Assembly: GCA_023621895.1 (NCBI GenBank)
Contig: JAMOAF010001083.1
Coordinates: 1-6,803, forward strand
Direction: 5' to 3'
Source of the DNA: Planctomycetota bacterium
GTDB lineage: Bacteria; Planctomycetota; Planctomycetia; Pirellulales; Thermoguttaceae
Length of the DNA stretch: 6,803 nucleotides
Under the pieces are notes generated by a model. It was given only the letters and a program-made list of their open reading frames with translations, was not told the origin of the DNA and did not search any database. Below, one piece after another: positions 1 through 5,592 of the stretch. Every line of letters begins with the position of its first letter. The stretch's first letter is position 1. Made by a program: the position numbers and the translations under genes.

Positions 1-1737
1 CAACTGGCCGCGGGAGAGCTTTTCCTTCAATTCGTGATAGAAGTCCCAGATTTTCAGATAAGCGAAGAAGTCGGAGTCGCCTTCGGCAAACCGGGCGTGG
101 GCCTCGTCGGCGGCATGGGGCTTGTCGACCGGCCGTTCGCGGGGATCGCGGATTTCGAGGGCCGCGGCGATGACCAGGACCTCGGCCAGGCAGCCCTCGT
201 CGTCTGCCGCCAGGATCATCCGCCCAATCCGCGGATCGACGGGCATGCGGGCCAGCTTCTGCCCCAGTTCGGTCAGCTCGCCGGCCTCGTCCAGGGCCCC
301 GAGTTCGATCAGCGTCTCCCGTCCGTCGCGGATCGCGGCCGGCTTGGGCGGATCGAGGAAGGGGAAGGTCTCCACCTCGCCGAGCTTCAGGGCCTTGGTC
401 TGGAGGATCACCGAGGCGAGGTTGCTGCGGAGAATCTCCGGGGAAGTGAAGCGGTCGCGGGCGTCGTAATCGGCCTGGTCGTAGAGCCGGATGCAGACGC
501 CCGGCCCGAGGCGGCCGCAGCGCCCGGCGCGCTGGTCGGCCGAGGCCTGGGAGACCGGCTCGATGGGCAGCCGCTGGGTCTTCGAGCGCGGTGAGTAGCG
601 ACTGATTCGGGCCGTGCCCGAGTCGATCACGTAGCGGATGCCGGGCACGGTCAGCGACGATTCGGCGACGTTGGTGGCGATGATGATCCGCCGCGCGCCG
701 CCGGGGTTGAACACCCGTTGCTGCTCGCTCGCCGGAAGCCGCGCGTAGAGGGGCAGCACCTCGGCGCGGCGGCCGCCCCAGCGGCCCGAAACGAGCCGGC
801 CGCGGAGGGCCTTGGCCATGTCGTGGATGTGCCGCTCGGTGGGCATGAAGATCAGCACGTCGCCGCCGGCCGTCTCGCTGCCGAGTTCATCGACGGCGTC
901 GAGCACCGAACGCTCCAGGTCGGGATCGTCGTCGTCTTCGTCGGCGGCCAGCGGCCGGTAGCGGATTTCGACCGGATAGTTCCTGCCCGAGACTTCGATC
1001 ACCGGCGCCGGCCCGCGCGGCGTGGTGAAATGCCGGCTGAAACGGACCGAGTCGATCGTCGCCGAGGTGATGATCACCTTCAGGTCGCGCCGCCGGGCGA
1101 CGAGCCGTTTCAGGTAGCCGATGAGGAAGTCGACGTTGAGCGACCGCTCGTGGGCTTCGTCAAGAATGATCGTGTCGTACTGGTTGAGAAACGGGTCGCC
1201 CTGGGTCTCCGCCAGGAGGATGCCGTCGGTCATCAGCTTGATGTAGGTGGCGGGGCTCGTGGCGTCGGAGAAGCGGACCTTGTAGCCCACGTGGCGACCC
1301 AAGGGGCCGCCGAGCTCCTCCGCCACCCGGGCGGCGATCGAGCGGGCGGCGATCCGCCGCGGTTGCGTGTGGCCGATCATCCCCGCCACGCCGCGGCCGA
1401 GGTCCAGGCAAATCTTGGGAATTTGCGTCGACTTGCCGGAGCCGGTCTCGCCGGAGACGACCACGACCTGGTTCTCTTGAATGGCTCGGGCGATTTCCTC
1501 GCGCTTCAGCAGCACCGGCAGGTGGTCGCCGAACTCGATTTTGGGGACGGCCGCCCGCCGCCGCTGGCGCTCCGCGACTGATCGGCTCAACTCGTCGGCC
1601 AGGCGAGCGAACTGGCGGTCGAACGGCTTGCGCCGCTTTTGCAGGTCGCGAATCGTGCGCAGGCTGCGGCGGAGGCGGTGCTGGTCGGCCAGCATCGCCT
1701 CGGCGATTTCCGTTTCGAGCTTGGCAAAGTCGCTCAC
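1..1737 (-). CDS. hrpA: ATP-dependent RNA helicase HrpA (DEAH-box), N-terminal part, runs off left edge
   Basis: Cytoplasmic DEAH/RHA-family helicase that unwinds RNA using NTP; E. coli HrpA acts on stalled ribosomes and mRNA. The 579 residues present follow E. coli HrpA closely. A basic helical N-terminus (residues 1-70) is followed by RecA1 with Walker A GETGSGKS at 96-103, DEAH at 193-196 and SAT at 225-227, then RecA2 with TNVAESS at 355-361 and motif VI QRAGRCGR at 402-409, then the start of the winged-helix/ratchet region. The family is about 1300 residues, so the OB-fold and the long C-terminal domain lie beyond position 1. The start chosen is GTG at 1737-1735; the frame is open upstream to a TAA near 1804-1806 but has no ATG there, and AAGGG lies about 12 nt upstream as a weak ribosome site. 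It is divergent from the CBM9-like gene. HrpB is less likely because the N-terminal extension and the GYKVRFSD segment match HrpA. Confidence 0.95.
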   Translation of the reverse strand, partial: MSDFAKLETEIAEAMLADQHRLRRSLRTIRDLQKRRKPFDRQFARLADELSRSVAERQRRRAAVPKIEFGDHLPVLLKREEIARAIQENQVVVVSGETGSGKSTQIPKICLDLGRGVAGMIGHTQPRRIAARSIAARVAEELGGPLGRHVGYKVRFSDATSPATYIKLMTDGILLAETQGDPFLNQYDTIILDEAHERSLNVDFLIGYLKRLVARRRDLKVIITSATIDSVRFSRHFTTPRGPAPVIEVSGRNYPVEIRYRPLAADEDDDDPDLERSVLDAVDELGSETAGGDVLIFMPTERHIHDMAKALRGRLVSGRWGGRRAEVLPLYARLPASEQQRVFNPGGARRIIIATNVAESSLTVPGIRYVIDSGTARISRYSPRSKTQRLPIEPVSQASADQRAGRCGRLGPGVCIRLYDQADYDARDRFTSPEILRSNLASVILQTKALKLGEVETFPFLDPPKPAAIRDGRETLIELGALDEAGELTELGQKLARMPVDPRIGRMILAADDEGCLAEVLVIAAALEIRDPRERPVDKPHAADEAHARFAEGDSDFFAYLKIWDFYHELKEKLSRGQL

Positions 1738-1864
1738 GCGGACCGTTTCCCTTTGAGGCAGCGGCGGAGTGTGGACAATCGCGAGAAGGAGAAACCATTC
1801 AGCTTAACACACGCGTTGAGCCGGCCCGAGGGGGAGAGTCCCGGTTTCGCGGCCGGAGCCGGGT

Positions 1865-1913
1865 GTGCCGTCTGCCGGAGGAGCGGCACGGGCTGCAAAA
1901 TCCGCCGCAGCCC
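1865..1913. other. Two adjacent GC-rich stem-loops
   Basis: Two perfect inverted repeats sit back to back. GTGCCG (1865-1870) pairs with CGGCAC (1884-1889) around a 13-nt loop. GGGCTGC (1890-1896) pairs with GCAGCCC (1907-1913) around a 10-nt loop. There is no T-run after either on the plus strand, so they are not classical intrinsic terminators. They may be leader structures of hrpA, an operator-like site, or chance in GC-rich DNA. Confidence 0.3.
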
Positions 1914-1986
1914 CCCTGCCCTGCCCCCGCGCTGCCGCGTAGAGTCTTTTCGGCCGCGCGCCGCTGTGCCGGCGACCGGCGTTTTG

Positions 1987-1992
1987 TATACT
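1987..1992 (+). promoter_or_regulatory. Possible -10 box for the CBM9-like gene
   Basis: TATACT matches the sigma-70 -10 consensus at 5 of 6 positions and lies in a locally AT-rich patch (1981-2010) in otherwise GC-rich DNA. The expected -35 position, 17 bp upstream, reads CTGTGC and is poor. A transcript would start near 1999 and carry a leader of about 95 nt containing the palindrome and the small leader ORF. Confidence 0.3.
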
Positions 1993-2029
1993 GGCGCTTG
2001 CTGTTTTTGTGGGCCCAATGCCGGCAGCG

Positions 2030-2055
2030 CGTTCCCAAGCGGGAGCTCGGGGACG
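2030..2055 (+). repeat. Palindromic hairpin with GGGA tetraloop
   Basis: The arms CGTTCCCAAGC (2030-2040) and GCTCGGGGACG (2045-2055) pair over 11 positions with one G-T wobble and one A-C mismatch, closing a GGGA tetraloop of GNRA form. It lies about 40 nt before the CBM9-like start, directly before a GAGGGG ribosome-site-like stretch. From memory, very similar CGTTCCCAAGC-type palindromes recur between genes in planctomycetes and other environmental bacteria, so it may be a dispersed REP-like element; one copy here cannot prove that. Confidence 0.45.
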
Positions 2056-2065
2056 AGGGGATTGA

Positions 2066-2098
2066 ATGCAGACTTCAGCCCGTGGCGAACCAGAATGA
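2066..2098 (+). CDS. Possible 10-codon leader ORF translationally coupled to the CBM9-like gene
   Basis: An ATG at 2066 opens a ten-codon frame, MQTSARGEPE, ending in TGA at 2096-2098. GAGGGG at 2055-2060 lies 5 nt before the ATG, a better ribosome site than anything directly before the CBM9-like start. The TGA overlaps that start as ATGA (2095-2098), the usual arrangement for coupled translation. The peptide has no run of a single amino acid suggesting attenuation. This could be coincidence in so short a frame; its main support is the ribosome site plus exact stop-start overlap. Confidence 0.35.
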   Translation: MQTSARGEPE

Positions 2099-2732
2099 TG
2101 AAAACCTACGAAGCGCACTATGTGGCAAACGCCAAGATCGGCCGCGACGGCCTGCTGGATGCATCGGAGTGGGAGAAGGCCAACGTGGAGACGCGGTTTT
2201 CGTTTCCATGGGAAGATCGGGCCGCGCCCCGCACGGAGTTTCGCGCGCTGTTCGACGAGCGGGCGTTGTATTTCACGTTTCGCGTCGATGATGACGACGT
2301 CGTTCTGGTTAAGGACTTCCGGCGCAAGGACGACGTGGTTCACGAGGATCGCGTGGAGCTGTTCTTGGCGCTCGACGAGAAGCTGGCGGAGTACTTCTGC
2401 CTGGAAATGGACCCGCTCGGCCGGGTCCTCGACTATCGGGCTTCGCACTACCGCAAGTTCGACTTTTCCTGGACGCTTGCCGGGCTGAAAGTCGCCGGGA
2501 GGCAAACCGGCGTCGGGTATGCGGTCGACGGGATGATCCCCCTGGCGTCGCTCAAGTCGCTGGGGTTCCCCTCCCCCGGCCCAGCCTGCTCGATCAAGTT
2601 TGGCATCTACCGCGCCGAGTTCCGCCACGGCGAGGGGGCGGCCGTCGAAGGCTGGATCAGTTGGGTCGATCCGCGCACGAAAGAGCCGGACTTTCACGTC
2701 CCCGAGTCGTTCGGCCGATTGAAGATGATCCG

Positions 2733-2736
<4 letters not shown>
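2095..2736 (+). CDS. Carbohydrate-binding family 9-like (CBM9-like) protein
   Basis: A stand-alone 213-residue protein resembling the CBM9-like beta-sandwich family, which in other proteins binds xylan or other glycans. Visible family features are EWEKA near residues 25-29, FPW at 37-39, LYFTFRVDD at 58-66, EDRVELF at 84-90, the E-x-D-P-L-G segment at 104-109 followed by LDY, GYAVDGMIPL in the middle, and the C-terminal PDFHVPESFG block at 198-207. The N-terminus, MMKTYEAHYV, shows no signal peptide or lipobox, so as called it is cytoplasmic, unusual for a glycan-binding module. Two adjacent ATGs (2095 and 2098) are possible starts; 2095 is chosen because a preceding leader ORF ends on it. 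No ribosome site lies directly upstream of either. The stop overlaps the convergent redoxin stop. Ligand and role are unknown; no catalytic domain is attached. Confidence 0.82.
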
Positions 2737-3329
<593 letters not shown>

Positions 3330-3338
3330 AGAGCGGTT

Positions 3339-3343
3339 ACCTC
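3339..3343 (-). promoter_or_regulatory. Ribosome binding site of the redoxin gene
   Basis: GAGGT on the minus strand lies 9 nt before the ATG at 3329. It decides in favour of this start over the in-frame ATG seven codons further in. Confidence 0.6.
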
Positions 3344-3350
3344 GAGAAAA

Positions 3351-3392
3351 GCGGTCATCTATCAGGCGTCAGCGGTCAGGTCATAGGCGACA
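3351..3392. repeat. Degenerate heptamer tandem repeat, six units
   Basis: Six consecutive 7-nt units can be read as GCGGTCA, TCTATCA, GGCGTCA, GCGGTCA, GGTCATA, GGCGACA. The recurring TCA at the unit end is the reverse complement of the TGA in the GCTGACG/GCTGATG arrays at 5454-5572, so this appears to be an eroded, inverted relative of them. It lies 22 nt upstream of the redoxin start. Confidence 0.5.
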
Positions 3393-3407
3393 GGTCCCAG
3401 CGATCAA
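3380..3407 (-). promoter_or_regulatory. Possible sigma-70 promoter of the redoxin gene
   Basis: On the minus strand TTGATC (3407-3402) and TATGAC (3385-3380) are separated by 16 bp, each matching consensus at 4 of 6 positions. The -10 element lies within the degenerate heptamer repeats, about 50 nt upstream of the ATG at 3329. This is a weak match and could be chance. Confidence 0.3.
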
Positions 3408-3422
3408 ACCGGCAGGTGCCCG

Positions 3423-3716
3423 TTGACCATTTGGCCTGTCTGTGCCATTCTTCGTCGATCGAGTGACAAAGGCAAGGGAGCGCACGCAGGCTACGAGATC
3501 CGCCTCCAAGGAACTCGCCTGGAGGTGAAGCTCAACGGAGAGCTGATTCATGATTTGAACCTTCACGAGCAAACGCAAACCGTCAAACGCCCTGACGGCT
3601 CGATTGCCCCTCAGGTCAAAGACCGGCCCCCGCGAGGACACATCGGTTTCCAGGAACTCAGCCGCAACGGCGGCCAGGTCCAGATCCGCGGCGCCGAGAT
3701 CCTCGTGCTCGATTGA
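3423..3716 (+). pseudogene. C-terminal fragment of a 3-keto-disaccharide hydrolase (DUF1080) domain protein
   Basis: The frame is open from 3387 (after an in-frame TAG) and has a TTG at 3423; recognisable homology begins near 3483 with HAGYEIRLQG. It continues with LEVKLNGELIHDL, RPDG, KDRPPRGHIGFQELS and ends VQIRGAEILVLD, matching the last 75 or so residues of DUF1080 (PF06439, laminin-G-like fold, now linked to hydrolysis of 3-keto-glycosides). Family members are usually 200 residues or more; the N-terminal two thirds are missing, and the preceding 90 bp are repeat-derived DNA with no domain remnant in any plus frame I read. There is no ribosome site and no better start. I read this as a truncated remnant and not an active enzyme. 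A short expressed protein from TTG 3423 (97 residues) cannot be excluded. Confidence 0.65.
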
Positions 3717-3973
3717 AAAGCACCATCGGCGACTGTCCTGGGGTAGCAAAAAGTCCAACGATCAGCAATCCGTTCCGTTTCCTGGTTTTGCTCACGCGTT
3801 TCTGGCCAGGAGACACCGCTGGCTGTGGCCTTGGGACGGATGCATGGAGCTGGGTCTTCTTCACGCCTTCGGCGTAAACAGAGAACAATCGTGCTTCTGG
3901 AACAAGACCGGCAACCAGTCCGCCCTCCGGTTTTCACCCTCCCACTGCTGACCGCTGACTCCGCCGCTTCCGC
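3717..3973. other. Non-coding stretch after the DUF1080 fragment
   Basis: About 230 bp of lower-GC DNA followed by the heptamer-like end. The ACGCC-TTC-GGCGT stem-loop lies at 3863-3875 and two heptamer units, GCTGACC and GCTGACT, at 3947-3960. Short frames cross it on both strands but none shows a ribosome site or a recognised domain. It may be a dispersed non-coding repeat or the debris of a lost gene; I cannot tell from one copy. Confidence 0.4.
3863..3875. other. Short stem-loop in the unexplained stretch
   Basis: ACGCC (3863-3867) and GGCGT (3871-3875) form a perfect 5-bp stem with a TTC loop. On the minus strand the loop is GAA, as in the stem-loop at 5576-5592. No T-run follows on the plus strand; on the minus strand the downstream sequence is purine-rich. 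Function unknown. Confidence 0.3.
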
Positions 3974-5290
3974 TCAAAACACCCACGGCTTGCGCGCCGG
4001 CCGGAAGCGCAGGCCGTTGGCCTCGTCGTCGCCGACGAACTCTTCCTTGACCGGATCGAAGGCGAGTTTGCGGTTGAGCACCCAGGAGAGCGCGGCCGCG
4101 TGGCAGGCGATGTGCGAATGGCGCATCACGGCCGAGTTGGCCGCCGGGGCTTTGCGCGACTTGACGCAATCGAAGAAATTGCGCGAGTGCGAGGCGACGT
4201 CGAGGCCGCTTTCGCGCTTCCGCGCCGCGGCCCCAAGCTCCGACTTGAGCGACGCCGGGTGGACTTCGATCCCGCCGCTGTCGCCGGTCTCCACCCAGCC
4301 CTCGTCGCCGACGAACCGCACCGGGCAGGTGCCCAGCGACTGGACCCAGCCGGGCCGCTCGCCGAAAGGCGTCTTCAGGCAGTCGAGGACAAGCTTCACG
4401 CCGTTGGCATAGCGGGCGGTGATCGTCTCGCCCGCCGGCTCGTACTCGACCGGCATCGTCTCGTCGGCCGCGTTGGCCCACTGGCAGAGGTCCAGGGTGT
4501 GCGCACCCCAGTCGAGCAGCCGCGCGCCGGAATCGAAGTCCCAGTAGCCGCGCCATCTCCCTTCGACATACGCATGGTTGTAGGGCCGCCACGGGGCCGG
4601 CCCGAGCCACAGGTCCCAATCGACCACGTCGCGGGGCGGGGTGGGCTCGCCCGGCAGCCAGGTCGTCTCGATCGACAGCGTGTAGATTGAAGCGAAGAGG
4701 GTGTGAATCTTGCCCAGTTTGCCGCTCTGGGCCAGATCGACGGCCGCCTGAAAATTCGCCACGCTCCGCCGCTGCGTGCCGGCCTGGAAGACGCGCTTCG
4801 TCTTTTGGACCGCGTCATCAAGCGCCTGGCAGAGCCCGATCGTCAGGCCGCAGGGCTTCTCGCTATAAACGTCTTTTCCGGCCTGCACGGCGAGGATCGA
4901 CGCCGGCGCGTGCCAGCGGTCGCCCGTCCCGATCAGCACGGCATCGATATCCGGCCGCGCCAGCAGCTCGCGAAGGTCGCGATAGAGCGCGCAATCCTTG
5001 TTGCCGTAGCGCTCATCGACGAGTTTTTTTCCGGCTTCGCGGCGGCTGGCCTGGACGTCGCAAATCGCCACGCACTGGACGTCGGGCTGGGGGAGGATGC
5101 CGCCCAGATCGTACGTCGCCCGGGGGCCGATCCCGATCACACCGAGCGTGATCCGCTCCGAGGCGGCCGCCGCCGCGCCGAGCCCCAGGGCCCGACTGGA
5201 CACAAACCAGGGGACGGCCGCAGCCGCACCAGCGGCCAGCGACCGCTGCAACAATTCACGCCGCGTCAAGTTGTGGGATGGTTCAGCCAT
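3974..5290 (-). CDS. Gfo/Idh/MocA family NAD(P)-dependent oxidoreductase, Tat-exported
   Basis: A 438-residue sugar- or polyol-type dehydrogenase. The N-terminus carries a Tat signal, T9-R-R-E-L-L followed by an Ala-rich hydrophobic stretch to about residue 43, so it is probably exported folded with its cofactor. The Rossmann fold starts at I47 with G50-V-I-G-I-G55, then AICDV at 75-79. E144-K-P146 is the family's cofactor/catalytic motif, in DVYSEKP. D260-W-G-A-H264 (LLDWGAHTLDLCQWA) carries the likely catalytic histidine region. The C-terminus, with FDPVKEEFVGDDEAN and a final RKPWVF, is the bacterial Gfo/Idh/MocA C-terminal type common in planctomycetes. The ATG at 5290 is chosen because it gives the full Tat motif; its leader is C-rich with no good ribosome site. 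It lies 302 bp downstream of a broken paralogue, separated by heptamer arrays. Substrate is unknown; myo-inositol dehydrogenase-type labels would be guesses. Confidence 0.93.
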   Translation of the reverse strand: MAEPSHNLTRRELLQRSLAAGAAAAVPWFVSSRALGLGAAAAASERITLGVIGIGPRATYDLGGILPQPDVQCVAICDVQASRREAGKKLVDERYGNKDCALYRDLRELLARPDIDAVLIGTGDRWHAPASILAVQAGKDVYSEKPCGLTIGLCQALDDAVQKTKRVFQAGTQRRSVANFQAAVDLAQSGKLGKIHTLFASIYTLSIETTWLPGEPTPPRDVVDWDLWLGPAPWRPYNHAYVEGRWRGYWDFDSGARLLDWGAHTLDLCQWANAADETMPVEYEPAGETITARYANGVKLVLDCLKTPFGERPGWVQSLGTCPVRFVGDEGWVETGDSGGIEVHPASLKSELGAAARKRESGLDVASHSRNFFDCVKSRKAPAANSAVMRHSHIACHAAALSWVLNRKLAFDPVKEEFVGDDEANGLRFRPARKPWVF

Positions 5291-5323
5291 GGTGAGTGCT
5301 CGCTTCGGTTGGGAGGGGGCAGG

Positions 5324-5428
5324 GGTTGGTGGTTGGTGGTTGGTGGTTGGTGGTTGGTGGTTGGTGGTTAGTTGTTAGTGTTCAGTGTTCAGTGTTCAGT
5401 ATTCAGGGTTCAGGGTTCAGGGTTCAGT
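5324..5428. repeat. Heptamer tandem array A, 15 phase-locked units
   Basis: Fifteen 7-bp units run without a phase break: six GGTTGGT (5324-5365), then GGTTAGT, TGTTAGT, three GTTCAGT (5380-5400), ATTCAGG, two GTTCAGG and a final GTTCAGT. The unit sequence changes along the array while the period stays exactly 7. The GGTTGGT end is G-rich on the plus strand and lies 33 bp upstream of the oxidoreductase start. Frames reading through it are repeat artefacts. Confidence 0.93.
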
Positions 5429-5453
5429 CTATTCTTCCATCTCATTCTCAAGC
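5429..5453 (-). promoter_or_regulatory. Unique 25-bp spacer between arrays, possible promoter location
   Basis: This is the only non-repetitive DNA in most of the gap upstream of the intact oxidoreductase. On the minus strand TTGAGA (5451-5446) resembles a -35 box and TAGACT (5431-5426) a -10 box, but the 14-bp spacing is too short, so the call is weak. Confidence 0.2.
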
Positions 5454-5572
5454 GCTGACGGCTGACGGCTGATGGCTGATGGCTGATGGCTGATGGCTGA
5501 TGGCTGATGGCTGATGGCTGATGGCTGATGGCTGATGGCTGACGGCTGATCGCTGACGGCTGATCGCTGACG
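5454..5572. repeat. Heptamer tandem array B, 17 units
   Basis: Seventeen 7-bp units without a phase break: two GCTGACG, ten GCTGATG (5468-5537), then GCTGACG, GCTGATC, GCTGACG, GCTGATC, GCTGACG. The ten-unit core is perfect while the ends vary at the last two bases, the usual pattern of expansion from the centre. On the minus strand it reads as TCAGC-CATCAGC, whose translation gives the SAISHQP-type spurious peptides. It begins 20 bp after the broken oxidoreductase's stop codon. Confidence 0.95.
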
Positions 5573-5575
5573 GCT

Positions 5576-5592
5576 TCGCGGATTCTCCGCGA
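5576..5592 (-). terminator. Stem-loop immediately after the broken oxidoreductase stop codon
   Basis: TCGCGGA (5576-5582) and TCCGCGA (5586-5592) form a perfect 7-bp stem with a 3-nt loop (GAA on the coding strand), starting at the base after the TGA. No T-run follows, so it is at most a weak terminator or an mRNA 3'-end stabiliser. Confidence 0.35.

Larger units (their letters stand above)
1738..2094. other. Divergent intergenic region between hrpA and the CBM9-like gene
   Basis: This 357-bp gap lies between two divergent start codons and must hold both promoters. I see no convincing protein gene longer than a 10-codon leader. Its middle is very GC-rich and contains two back-to-back hairpins; the right part drops in GC around a TATACT box and then carries a palindrome. 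No clear sigma-70 promoter for hrpA is visible. The long antisense frames crossing it look like shadows of the neighbouring genes. Confidence 0.6.
3368..3959. repeat. Perfect 12-bp inverted repeat bracketing the DUF1080 fragment
   Basis: GTCAGCGGTCAG at 3368-3379 is the exact reverse complement of CTGACCGCTGAC at 3948-3959. The 568 bp between the arms carry the truncated DUF1080 domain and an unexplained stretch. Both arms belong to the heptamer repeat family (GCTGACC, GCTGACT units at 3947-3960), so the inversion may reflect recombination between repeat copies rather than transposon ends. No transposase or target duplication is visible. Confidence 0.5.

Noticed and set aside
718..1581. Long plus-strand frame opposite hrpA
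   Set aside because: It is antisense to clear helicase motifs and has no ribosome site or recognisable domain.
3611..3937. Minus-strand frame of 108 codons over the DUF1080 fragment and the following gap
   Set aside because: Antisense to the DUF1080 homology and without domain, ribosome site or family resemblance.
3368..3959. Insertion sequence or MITE with terminal inverted repeats
   Set aside because: The arms are part of the heptamer repeat family, no target duplication is visible and there is no transposase; kept only as an inverted repeat.
4703..5371. Plus-strand frame of 222 codons opposite the oxidoreductase, ending in the repeats
   Set aside because: Antisense to the Rossmann domain of a well-supported gene; its end translates the GGTTGGT array.
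5324..5572. CRISPR array
   Set aside because: Units are 7 bp with no spacers and no cas genes nearby; this is a tandem repeat.
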